This document shows, in pieces, positions 54,771 through 62,358 of a DNA stretch of 64,000 bases; position 1 is the first letter of the stretch, and every line of letters starts with the position of its first letter. Both the position numbers and the translations under genes were made by a program. Origin of the DNA: Arthrobacter psychrolactophilus (GTDB lineage Bacteria > Actinomycetota > Actinomycetes > Actinomycetales > Micrococcaceae); assembly GCF_003219795.1 (NCBI RefSeq), contig NZ_QJVC01000001.1, forward strand, positions 1 through 64,000, written 5' to 3'. The notes below the pieces were generated by a model. The model was not told the DNA's origin, ran no database searches, and saw only the letters and a list, made by a program, of their open reading frames with translations.

Positions 54771-55520
54771 CTAGCGGAGACGGGTCGACGTGGGCGCCCT
54801 GTGGGTCATGGAAAAATCAAATTCCTGCCAGATCTGCAGATCGGGCCAATCGTGGGGCACAGGCTCGGCGCGCAGCTCGAGCACATTGCCAATCCGGTGA
54901 ACCAGCAACACCATCTGGGTGCCGTTGGCGGCCGGTGGCAGCGCCACATTGTCGCCCGAAAAGAGCCGGACGCCCATGGGGGAGTTGCTGCGATTGATGA
55001 AGATAGCGCGCCGGAATGCGCGCACATGGCGCAGCGTGATCAGGGCGTCGCTGCCGTGGTACCCCACCAGCTCGCGATTGCCCGAGGTCATGATGGCGCT
55101 TCCGGCCCGATGCCCGTCGGAGGTCTGCGCACCTACCACGTGGCGCACGTCTTCCCAAGCAACAGCCGTGCTGCCCGTGACGAGCAACGTGCCCACGGAG
55201 GATTGCAGCGGCGTGAGTCGCAGCGCCCGATGCTCCAGATTTAGCTCGTAAATGTCCTTGATGCCGGGCACGGGGAAGAGAAGGGCCACCTCGTGGTCTT
55301 CATGCTTGGCCTTCTCCCGCTGCTCGGCGAGCCTTTTGGCGCGCGGGCTAACGGTCGACGCCGGACGCTCGCCTCCCAGCACCAGCCCGGCCGGGCGGGG
55401 GGCCTGTTCGGCGGCGGCGGGGGACACGGTGTGAACCGGGGCCGGGGTTATGACGGGCACGGCCTTGATGCGGCGACGGAGGAAGGGTAGATCCGTGCGA
55501 GGTGTTGAGGGAGGATTCAC
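54771..55520 (-). CDS. Uncharacterised ter-operon protein, possibly a cryptic TerD-like domain
   Basis: The 249-residue protein is not a family I can name. The N-terminal 95 residues are basic, Pro/Ala-rich and disordered in appearance. From about residue 95 to 240 the pattern is all-beta; the stretch RRAIFINRSN, then VRLFSG, TQMVLLVHRIGNVLELRAE follows the strand order of the C-terminal half of TerD proteins (CRVIN..., [25 protein letters not shown]). No DLDAS calcium motif is present. It lies between a degenerate TerD (9 bp away) and the lyase (51 bp). It could be a non-calcium-binding scaffold for the Ter complex. Confidence 0.7.
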   Translation of the reverse strand: MNPPSTPRTDLPFLRRRIKAVPVITPAPVHTVSPAAAEQAPRPAGLVLGGERPASTVSPRAKRLAEQREKAKHEDHEVALLFPVPGIKDIYELNLEHRALRLTPLQSSVGTLLVTGSTAVAWEDVRHVVGAQTSDGHRAGSAIMTSGNRELVGYHGSDALITLRHVRAFRRAIFINRSNSPMGVRLFSGDNVALPPAANGTQMVLLVHRIGNVLELRAEPVPHDWPDLQIWQEFDFSMTHRAPTSTRLR

Positions 55521-55529
55521 GGGGCGGCC

Positions 55530-56081
55530 CTAGAGGCTAATTCCGTAGTCTTTGGCCACGCCGGCCAGTCCGCTCGTGTAACCCTGTCCTAGGGCGCGGA
55601 ACTTCCAATCCTCGCGGTGCCGATACAGCTCACCAAAGATCATGGCCGTCACGGTATCAACGTTACTCATGGACAGTTCAAAACGCACGAGTTCACGATT
55701 GTCGGCGGTTGCCACCCGGATGTGGGCGCTCCGAACCGAGGCAAAGGTGCCTTGACCGCGGAATTCGGGATCCACGTGAGCGAAGAAGATGATCTTTGAG
55801 ATCTCGGCCGGCACGAGGGAGAACTGAACATCGATCTGTTCCTGATCGCCGTCACCAACAAAGGTCACCGAGGAATCGGCGCTGACCAGCTGGTTGAAAT
55901 ACACCAGGTGATCATTGGAGACGGCCTCGCCGGAGGTGTCGCACATGACCGCAAACGGGACAATTTCCGCCTGCGGGCCGCGGCTCGGAATGGCATCCCA
56001 CCCCAGGCCCACCACAACGTGGTCAAGGCCCGGGTTTTCGCCGGTCAGGGCGGCATTCGCCCCTGCCACTAGTGATGCCAC
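55530..56081 (-). CDS. Divergent TerD-family protein
   Basis: The 183-residue TerD-fold protein keeps the family frame: GLDHVVVGLGWDAIP near the start, RSAHIRVATADNREL, and a GELYRHREDWKFRALGQGYTSGLAG ending. The paired calcium-binding motifs are largely lost: the DLDASA motif is replaced by EIVPFAVMC, and [13 protein letters not shown] is reduced to FVGDGDQEQ. It overlaps the upstream helical gene by 13 bp. It may be a structural partner rather than a calcium sensor. It resembles TerA/TerF-like members more than TerD or TerE. Confidence 0.85.
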   Translation of the reverse strand: MASLVAGANAALTGENPGLDHVVVGLGWDAIPSRGPQAEIVPFAVMCDTSGEAVSNDHLVYFNQLVSADSSVTFVGDGDQEQIDVQFSLVPAEISKIIFFAHVDPEFRGQGTFASVRSAHIRVATADNRELVRFELSMSNVDTVTAMIFGELYRHREDWKFRALGQGYTSGLAGVAKDYGISL

Positions 56082-56626
56082 GGTTGGCCCTCCAAACGCA
56101 ATGGGTCCCTTTCGGAAACTGGTTGTTGTAGTTGCAGGGAAACGTCTTGCGCGGAGAACTTATCCGCCAAGAAGCGCCCATGGGTGGAAAGTTCTTCCAC
56201 GGCGCCGATGCGGATTTGATTTAACAGATCCGCAAGGGTTTGTTCAAGTGTGGCCAACTGCTCGGCAAACATAAACGTCGCCGATGACTCTTCTTCATGA
56301 TGAGCCGGAGGTAGCGCTAGATACGACTGCAGCGGGGTCGGCACATAGTCGCAGATCATGGCGTTGAGCAGCACGCGTTGTTCCGTGGAACAACCCCTGA
56401 TCTGAATGTCGGCCACGGCGTCACGCATGAGGTCACCCAAATGACGCAATTGCGATGTGAGCACGGGCGGCAAGATGCTCCCCGAGCGGCGCACGGCCGC
56501 ACGGAGAGAATCCACGGAGGCGCCCATCTGTGCAATCTCCTGCGCGACGGGGTCGACAGCAGGGCGGTCGGGCACCGGAACCGGTGCACCCCCGCCAAAT
56601 CTGCCCCCCATAAAACGGCCAATCAT
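56069..56626 (-). CDS. Helical protein, XpaC-like TelA partner (tentative)
   Basis: The 185-residue protein has a glycine-rich start (RFMGGRFGGG), then is almost entirely alpha-helical. A central DYVPTPLQSYLALP is followed by a heptad-rich EQLATLEQTLADLLNQI. The order 'phosphate-like loop, YxPxxLxxY, long coiled helix, FLADKF' resembles the C-terminal half of XpaC, the usual neighbour of TelA (as in Bacillus xpaC-yaaN). It is 35 bp downstream of telA. The assignment is by pattern and context only. Confidence 0.6.
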   Translation of the reverse strand: MIGRFMGGRFGGGAPVPVPDRPAVDPVAQEIAQMGASVDSLRAAVRRSGSILPPVLTSQLRHLGDLMRDAVADIQIRGCSTEQRVLLNAMICDYVPTPLQSYLALPPAHHEEESSATFMFAEQLATLEQTLADLLNQIRIGAVEELSTHGRFLADKFSAQDVSLQLQQPVSERDPLRLEGQPWHH

Positions 56627-56661
56627 AGCGCTACCTTATTTCCTCGACTGTGCCTTCAAGC

Positions 56662-57855
56662 CTACTCGCGATCGGTCTGGCGTGAGCGCTCCAGGTACGG
56701 CTTGGCCTTGGCCAGTCCGTCCTCGAGGGCGTGCACGGTGCCTTCCATGTTTTTCGCGGCCGAGGCACGGAAGGTGTCGATGGCATCCATCGTGGCAAAG
56801 ACGTTGTCGAAAGCCTTCTGCAAGGTATCGACACTCACGCCTGAGCTGGCGGCCTGCTGGTGGATGCGCACCGTCTGATCCTTGAGCATCTCTGAGGTCT
56901 TCAGGATCATGTTGTTCGTGGTCGTGTTGATGGCATCGATCTGGTCCAGCACCATCTTCTGGTTCGCGAGTGCCTGGGCCACAATGACGGCCGTGCGCAG
57001 CGCAGAGATCGTGGTGGTGCGGGCGCGGTCAACACCCTTGATGAGTTCAAGGTTGTTCTTACGGATCAAATCCATGGCTAGGTAACCCTGGACCGAAACA
57101 GCCAGCTGGGTCAGGATGTCCTGGTGGCGCTGACGGATGGGGAAGAGTACATCGGCTTCGAGCTTCTGGGCCTGTTCGATCTGGCCGGAAGCGCGGGTGG
57201 CATCGATCTTTTCAACACAGGCCGTGTCCAAGGCCTTGGCGAAGACAGCGTATTCGCTCAGGCTCTGCATGGTTTCCCACAGCTTGACCTTTTCGCCGGC
57301 CAGGGAAGCGTTGTCCTTGAGGAGTTCGTCCTGTCCGGCCATGAGCGACTTGATGATGGCGTCGAGCTGGGTCTGTGCCGATTCGTACTTCTGGAAGTAC
57401 TTTGCGAGCTTGTTGCCGCCGGGGATGAAGCCCAGGATCTTCCGTCCCGTGCTGAGGTCGGCGTTGTTGGGCGTCAGATCCTCAACCGTGGTGCGCAGGT
57501 CGTTCAACGTACCGGCGACATGAGCCTGTGCGCTGTTGCCGCTCTTCTTGGCTCCCGCGATGGACGTCGTGGAGCGATCCAGCATGCGGCTGGACGCGTC
57601 AGAGGACGTGGTCATTTCGGAGCCGGCCAGCTTGGAAATTCCGTCAACCTTGGTGGTGAATTCCGGGCTGCGAGCATCGAAGGTGGCGATCTCGGCAATG
57701 AAGTCCTTGGCCTGGCGGCTGATCTCCGCCTGACGCTCAGCAGGAACGGGCACCATGCCCGGGGCTTCCTCGGCCGCAACGATTTCCGGTGCGTCCGGTG
57801 CCTTCAAGACAAGTGCGGTTTCGGCTTCGGTGGGAGGGGTCAGCGGTGAAGTCAT
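56662..57855 (-). CDS. telA: TelA/YaaN toxic-anion resistance protein
   Basis: The 397-residue protein (ATG start; a TTG four codons upstream is less likely) is nearly all alpha-helical with long coiled coils. It has the TelA core: FIPGGNKLAKYFQKYESAQTQLDAII, then VLFPIRQRHQDILTQLAVSVQGYLAMDLIRKNN. Family members are needed for tellurite and other stress resistance by an unknown mechanism and often sit beside TerD genes and a XpaC-like partner, as here. A strong hairpin separates it from the terD genes upstream. Confidence 0.93.
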   Translation of the reverse strand: MTSPLTPPTEAETALVLKAPDAPEIVAAEEAPGMVPVPAERQAEISRQAKDFIAEIATFDARSPEFTTKVDGISKLAGSEMTTSSDASSRMLDRSTTSIAGAKKSGNSAQAHVAGTLNDLRTTVEDLTPNNADLSTGRKILGFIPGGNKLAKYFQKYESAQTQLDAIIKSLMAGQDELLKDNASLAGEKVKLWETMQSLSEYAVFAKALDTACVEKIDATRASGQIEQAQKLEADVLFPIRQRHQDILTQLAVSVQGYLAMDLIRKNNLELIKGVDRARTTTISALRTAVIVAQALANQKMVLDQIDAINTTTNNMILKTSEMLKDQTVRIHQQAASSGVSVDTLQKAFDNVFATMDAIDTFRASAAKNMEGTVHALEDGLAKAKPYLERSRQTDRE

Positions 57856-57952
57856 TGTTGGATCCAATTTCCATGTGCGAGCGGTCGAGGAGAGTGGCAG
57901 GGAGCCATGGCTGTGGGCACACTAAATGGTGTTGGGCCCACGCGCCCGAGGG

Positions 57953-57990
57953 GCCTCAAATTCAGCCGCACCAGCGGCTGAATTTGAGGC
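57953..57990 (-). terminator. Intra-operon hairpin between terD and telA
   Basis: A perfect 17-bp stem (57953-57969 with 57974-57990, arm GCCTCAAATTCAGCCGC) has a 4-base loop, extended outward by GC-rich CCCACGC/GCGTGGG pairing. There is no T tract on the minus strand, so it may attenuate or protect the 3' end of the terC-terD mRNA rather than stop all transcription. Confidence 0.7.
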
Positions 57991-58001
57991 GGGCGTGGGG
58001 A

Positions 58002-58583
58002 CTAGCCCAGCGGGACACCGAAATCGGTGGCGATGCCGGCCAAGCCGGTGGCGTAGCCCTGGCCGACGGCCTTGAACTTCCACTCGGCGCCGTTGCGGTA
58101 AATTTCCGCGAACAGCATGGAGGTTTCCGGTGCGGCGTCTTCGCTCAGGTCAAAGCGCACGATTTCAGCGTCGTTGCTCTGGTTGACAACACGGCAGTAG
58201 GCGCCGCGTACCTGACCAAAGTTCTGACCGCGGGTGTCGGCCTGGTCAATCGAGACCACGATGACAACGCGCTCAACATCCGCGGCAACCTTCGTCAGGT
58301 CGATCAGGATCTGCTCGTCATCCCCAGCACCATCGCCGGAGCGGTTGTCACCGAGGTGGGTGACGGAACCGTCCTTGGCAGCAGGCTGGTTGTAGAAGAT
58401 GAAGTCGTCACCGGAGCGGACCTTGCCATTGGCGGCCACGAGAAGTGCCGAGGCATCCAGGTCGAAGGCCTCACCTGTGGTGGTGCGAGGATCCCAGCCC
58501 AAACCAACAACTGCCTGCTGCAGTCCCGGATCGGTCTTAGTCAGTGAGAGGTTATTGCCTTTAGCGAGCGAAAGTCCAGCCAT
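58002..58583 (-). CDS. terD: TerD-family protein
   Basis: This 193-residue canonical TerD protein contains [13 protein letters not shown] at the start, the calcium-binding DLDASA motif near residue 42 and the second acidic motif, here shortened to [13 protein letters not shown], near residue 80. The rest follows the conserved [13 protein letters not shown] and [17 protein letters not shown] blocks. TerD proteins bind Ca2+ and are thought to assemble a membrane-associated stress complex with TerC. AAGGA lies eight bases upstream of the ATG. It is third of three tandem paralogues. Confidence 0.95.
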   Translation of the reverse strand: MAGLSLAKGNNLSLTKTDPGLQQAVVGLGWDPRTTTGEAFDLDASALLVAANGKVRSGDDFIFYNQPAAKDGSVTHLGDNRSGDGAGDDEQILIDLTKVAADVERVVIVVSIDQADTRGQNFGQVRGAYCRVVNQSNDAEIVRFDLSEDAAPETSMLFAEIYRNGAEWKFKAVGQGYATGLAGIATDFGVPLG

Positions 58584-58627
58584 GAAATCAAGTCCTTACG
58601 TTGTGGATTACTAAGGGTGAAATGCTA

Positions 58628-59209
58628 TTAGTCCAGAATAATTCCGTAGTCGGTGGCAATGCCGTGCAAGCCGCTGGCGTAGCCCTGGCCAACAGCGCGG
58701 AACTTCCACTCCGCACCGTGACGGTAGACCTCGGCAAAGATCATGGTAGTTTCCGATGCCGCGTCCTCGGAAAGGTCGTAGCGCACGATCTCGGTGTCGT
58801 TGTCCTGGTTGATCACGCGGCAGTAGGCGTCGCGAACCTGACCAAAGTTCTGGCCACGGGCATCGGCCTGGTCAATCGAGACCACAATAACAACCTTGTC
58901 GATGTCCGCAGACACGGTGCCGAGATTGATCAGGATCTGCTCATCGTCTCCGTCGCCCTCACCTGTGCGGTTGTCGCCCTGATGCACGACCGATCCGTCC
59001 TTGGATTCGAGCTGGTTGTAGAAGATGAAGTCATCGTTGTTGCGGACCTTGCCGCTCTTGCTCACAAGGATGGCCGAGGCGTCAAGATCGAATGCGGCAC
59101 CGCTCGTGGTGCGCGGATCCCAACCCAGGCCGACCATGGCCAACGTCAGACCCGGGTCTGCCTTGGTCAAGGAAAGATTGCTGCCCTTAGACAGGGTCAA
59201 AGATGCCAT
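58628..59209 (-). CDS. terE: TerD-family protein
   Basis: The 193-residue canonical TerD/TerE protein starts at MASLTLSKG, with AGGAG nine bases upstream (the frame runs 16 codons further). Calcium motifs are complete: DLDASA and [13 protein letters not shown]. It is about 70-75% similar by eye to the neighbouring TerD at 58002, indicating a recent tandem duplication. The TerD versus TerE label is nominal. Confidence 0.94.
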   Translation of the reverse strand: MASLTLSKGSNLSLTKADPGLTLAMVGLGWDPRTTSGAAFDLDASAILVSKSGKVRNNDDFIFYNQLESKDGSVVHQGDNRTGEGDGDDEQILINLGTVSADIDKVVIVVSIDQADARGQNFGQVRDAYCRVINQDNDTEIVRYDLSEDAASETTMIFAEVYRHGAEWKFRAVGQGYASGLHGIATDYGIILD

Positions 59210-59269
59210 GAATATAACTCCTAATAATTGCGAATCGACGCTGACAGGCAACGTCAAATAAGGGACCCT

Positions 59270-59863
59270 TTACAGGGTGGTTGCGGCGTCCGGAATCAGA
59301 TCCATGGCGGTGCGGCCATTGGCACGATTACCGATAGCGGTGAACTGCCAGCCAGCGCCTTCGCGGGACACCTTGGCCATGACCATGGCGGTGTGGGTGC
59401 CGGAATCGGTCAACTGGAAGCGAGCCACCTCAGGTGAACCGGACGTGGAGTCATCAACGACGCGGCAGAAGGCGTTCTCGACCGTGTCAAAGGTCTGCTT
59501 GCTGTAGCTTGTGATGACGAAAACAATCTGCGCAACGGCCGGGGAGACGGCTGTCAGGTCAACGAGGATGACCTCGTCGTCGCCATCGCCCTCGCCTGTC
59601 AGGTTGTCGCCCGTGTGGCGGGTGGAGCCGTCCTTGCTCTGCAGCTGGTTGAAGAACACGGTGTCGAGTGCCTTGCCGCTGGCATCAAAGAAGATGGCCG
59701 AGGCATCCAGATCAACCTCGGCAGCCTTCTTCAAGCCACCAAACAGGCCACGCTTGACGGGGGCCGCAGAATCCCAGCCGAGGCCCAAACGCACCCGGGT
59801 GAGGGCGGCGCCGTCGTTCTTCTTCAGTGAAAGGCTCTGGCCTTTTTGCAAACTAAGTCCCAT
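59270..59863 (-). CDS. TerD-family protein (TerZ/TerF-like variant)
   Basis: The 197-residue TerD paralogue has a short basic insertion (KRGLFGGLKKAAEV, about residues 37-50) just before the DLDASA motif. The second calcium motif is intact ([13 protein letters not shown]). Its C-terminus (RANGRTAMDLIP) differs from the two neighbours. The insertion is typical of the TerZ/TerF-like branch and could be a membrane-contacting loop. AGGAG precedes the ATG. It follows terC by 45 bp. Confidence 0.92.
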   Translation of the reverse strand: MGLSLQKGQSLSLKKNDGAALTRVRLGLGWDSAAPVKRGLFGGLKKAAEVDLDASAIFFDASGKALDTVFFNQLQSKDGSTRHTGDNLTGEGDGDDEVILVDLTAVSPAVAQIVFVITSYSKQTFDTVENAFCRVVDDSTSGSPEVARFQLTDSGTHTAMVMAKVSREGAGWQFTAIGNRANGRTAMDLIPDAATTL

Positions 59864-59908
59864 AACGTTCTTACTCCTTGTACGTAGTTGAGGAAAAGTG
59901 TGGCGTGA

Positions 59909-61027
59909 TTAGCTGGTGAGCTGATCAACCTTGGGCGACTCTGCCGTGGCGAGACGCTTGTTGCGGACAATCGAGGACCAGAACGCGGCACCAATGAAGA
60001 GCACGCCGATGATGCCGGTGATGACCTCATTGACCTCGATGCTGATGGTCAAAAGCAGAATGATGGACAGGGCACCAATGGCCCAGTGTGCGCCATGATC
60101 AAGATATTCGTAGTCATCCAGGGTGCCTTCGCGCACCAGGAATACCGTCAAGGAACGAACGAAGATCGCGCCGATCAGGCCAAGACCCAGGGCGATGATG
60201 ATGGGGTCGGAGGTGATGGCAAAGGCGCCGATAACGCCGTCGAAGGAGAAGGAGGCGTCAATGACTTCCAGATAGAGGAAGAGCATGAAGGCGGCCTTAC
60301 CAACAGCCTTGCCGACGCCCTTATTGGACTTCTTGGCGATCACGGCGGCCTCAGCCTCGATGTCGTCGGCGTCGGAATCACCATCGCCATCGACGTCGAA
60401 CAAGTCACCTAGACCGTTGACGAGCAAGTAGGTGACCATACCGAGAATTCCGGCGATGAGGACATCGACTTCCTTGCCCGGGCGGACCATGGTGGCCGAG
60501 ATGACGAGGATGATCATGGCGATGGCCATTGCGGCGCCGTGGAGGCGACCCACAAAGGCGAGCGGCTTTTCCAGCCACTTGAGCCAGTGCAGTTCCCGTT
60601 CCTCAAACATGAAGTCAAGGAAGAGCATCAGCAAGAAGACGCCACCAAAAGCGGCAATTTGTGGATGTGCGTCATGGAGGAGGTAGGCGTAGGTGCCCTC
60701 GGTGTGAATGTCACCCTTTTCCAGCGCCAGCTGAATGGCTTGCACCGGGTTTAGATTGGCGGTCACGCCCACAATCAACAGCGGGAAGGCAATGCGCATA
60801 CCCACAACGGCAATCAAAATACCGACTGTGAGGAAAATCTTCTGCCAGAATTCGCTCATCTTTTCCAAGATGCGCGCGTTGACCACCGCGTTATCAAAAC
60901 TCAGGCTGACCTCAAGGACACCGAGAATTGCGCAGAGAATCAGCGCCTCGATGCCGCCATAAAAGAAGGCGACAACAAGCGCCACGGCGGTGATCCCGAA
61001 GGACCATCCAAAAGTTTTCATGAACAC
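59909..61027 (-). CDS. terC: TerC-family membrane protein (DUF475 type)
   Basis: The 372-residue integral membrane protein has about nine helices and keeps the acidic intramembrane motifs of TerC: EVSLSFDNAVVNA near residue 39 and LEVIDASFSFDGVIGAF near 262. These are suspected metal-ion sites. A cytoplasmic loop (residues 211-224) carries an Asp-rich DVDGDGDSDADDIE segment that looks like a calcium-binding loop. It is the first gene of the ter operon, with a good promoter upstream. The start is GTG (61027) or the ATG two codons later; GAGGAG fits the GTG better. Confidence 0.93.
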   Translation of the reverse strand: MFMKTFGWSFGITAVALVVAFFYGGIEALILCAILGVLEVSLSFDNAVVNARILEKMSEFWQKIFLTVGILIAVVGMRIAFPLLIVGVTANLNPVQAIQLALEKGDIHTEGTYAYLLHDAHPQIAAFGGVFLLMLFLDFMFEERELHWLKWLEKPLAFVGRLHGAAMAIAMIILVISATMVRPGKEVDVLIAGILGMVTYLLVNGLGDLFDVDGDGDSDADDIEAEAAVIAKKSNKGVGKAVGKAAFMLFLYLEVIDASFSFDGVIGAFAITSDPIIIALGLGLIGAIFVRSLTVFLVREGTLDDYEYLDHGAHWAIGALSIILLLTISIEVNEVITGIIGVLFIGAAFWSSIVRNKRLATAESPKVDQLTS

Positions 61028-61155
61028 GCGCTGACAAGCTCCTCAAGATGCCCCTGGATAAAAACCAGCAGGGTTCTATGGTCGGTGTGGGAATTCCCGC
61101 ACGCGGCCCGACGGCTCACGCGCGGATCGTTCAATGCAATTATCTCCATTCACTC

Positions 61156-61184
61156 TATATATTCCTAATGGTTAGCGTTACCAA
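61156..61184 (-). promoter_or_regulatory. Sigma-A-type promoter of the ter operon
   Basis: Read on the minus strand, TTGGTA (61184-61179), 17 bases, then TATATA (61161-61156). Transcription should begin about 7 bases later, giving a 5' leader of roughly 120 nt before terC. The imperfect palindrome TGGTAACGCTAACCA overlaps the -35 and could be an operator. Confidence 0.7.
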
Positions 61185-61266
61185 AAGGTTCCCGTGTTTA
61201 CTTTCAAATACGGCGAGCGTAGTGGTCTTGGTACCGGAAATGTGAGTTTTGGGCCCGGACGTTGCG

Positions 61267-62256
61267 TTATGAAGCCTTGGTGAGTTCCGGGCTGGGAACG
61301 CGTCCGCGTCGCAGGCCAACCACGACCGCGATAAGCACCACGAGGACTAGAAGGGCCAGCTGTCCCCAGGGCATGGCCCAGGCGTCCAGGGCCGTGGTGG
61401 TGGTTGCCCCTGATGTTGCATCGATGCCTTCAGGAGAGATTTCAACCGTGGTGGTCAGCCACCCCAAGGCCCAAATCCCTTCAATCGAGACGGAGGTTGT
61501 TGCACTGCCACCGGGGATGAGCTCGGCCATTGGAGTCTTGATGCTGCGCTTACCCCAGCCAAATGGTCCAGCTGTGGTCACTTCATAGCTGCCGCGCGTG
61601 CGGACATTACCGTCATTGTTAATGATGAAGGTGGCCTCGGCTGATATCGGTGCGAAAGGATTCCACGCGATGCCGTGTGTCACGGAGAGTTTGCCCGGCA
61701 TGAGGCTCATTTTTCCCTCACCAGCGACTTTGAGGTTCATCCTGGTAGCCAGCCGCCGATCCACCTGGACGGTGCCTCCCTGAGCACTGTCGACATATGA
61801 GGAAACGAGGCCGCCCACATAGTCTCCTGGTTCGGCGTCAGCAGGCACGGTAAGTGTGAAGGGTATTTCTGTCTTGTCGCCTGGGAACAATTCCAACTCT
61901 GGCGTCTCGACTGTCACCCAAAGTCCAAGATGGTTGGAGGCCTCCGCCGCCGGTAAGAGGTCCAACGCTCCGGTGCTTGAGGTGGTTCCATCGGCCGCAT
62001 AGACGGCGAGTTTGATGGCTTTGGCTCCAAGGTTGGTGATCACAAAGCTCCCTTGCTGTGTGGCGCCAGCAGTCAATTCGTAGCTGAAATTGCTACGGGC
62101 CGAGTCGCCTCCGGGCTTGACGCTCCACGACAGCTCGTCACCTTCAGTGGCGTGAGCGGTGCCAGACAGAAGCAAGAGGCTTGAGGTTGCCATGAGAATC
62201 GCGGTGAGTAGGGCGAGCCACGTGGTGGGGTGTGCCGTGCGAGGGAGGATTTGCAT
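61267..62256 (-). CDS. DUF916-like (WxL-interacting) membrane-anchored surface protein
   Basis: The 329-residue protein starts at the ATG giving MQILPRTAHP, with AAGGA upstream. A signal peptide ends at TAHA (about residue 37). The mature part has two beta-sandwich domains: the first (about 40-165; SFVITNLGAKAIKLAVYAADG, LWVTVETPELELFPGDKTEIPFTLTVP) matches the DUF916 / WxL peptidoglycan-interacting pattern. The second (about 165-270) resembles its DUF3324-like companion. A single C-terminal helix (about 295-315) and basic tail (RRGR) anchor it. It is downstream of the HtaA-WxL-like gene on the same strand. Confidence 0.8.
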   Translation of the reverse strand: MQILPRTAHPTTWLALLTAILMATSSLLLLSGTAHATEGDELSWSVKPGGDSARSNFSYELTAGATQQGSFVITNLGAKAIKLAVYAADGTTSSTGALDLLPAAEASNHLGLWVTVETPELELFPGDKTEIPFTLTVPADAEPGDYVGGLVSSYVDSAQGGTVQVDRRLATRMNLKVAGEGKMSLMPGKLSVTHGIAWNPFAPISAEATFIINNDGNVRTRGSYEVTTAGPFGWGKRSIKTPMAELIPGGSATTSVSIEGIWALGWLTTTVEISPEGIDATSGATTTTALDAWAMPWGQLALLVLVVLIAVVVGLRRGRVPSPELTKAS

Positions 62257-62298
62257 GATTTCCTTGGGTGGGACGGAGGTGCAGGGAAACGTGAAAAT

Positions 62299-62345
62299 GG
62301 GGTGCTGGGTTTTGCGGCGAAAAGCCCGCAAAAACCCAGCACCCC
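62299..62345 (-). terminator. Hairpin between htaA-like gene and DUF916-like gene
   Basis: A 19-bp stem (62299-62317 with 62326-62345, one bulged A) has an 8-base loop; the arm starts GGGGTGCTGGGTTTTGCGG. It lies 13 bp after the upstream stop codon. On the minus strand ATTTTCACG follows, a weak U tract. It would reduce, but perhaps not abolish, read-through to the downstream gene. Confidence 0.78.
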
Positions 62346-62358
62346 AGATGGCGCCTAG

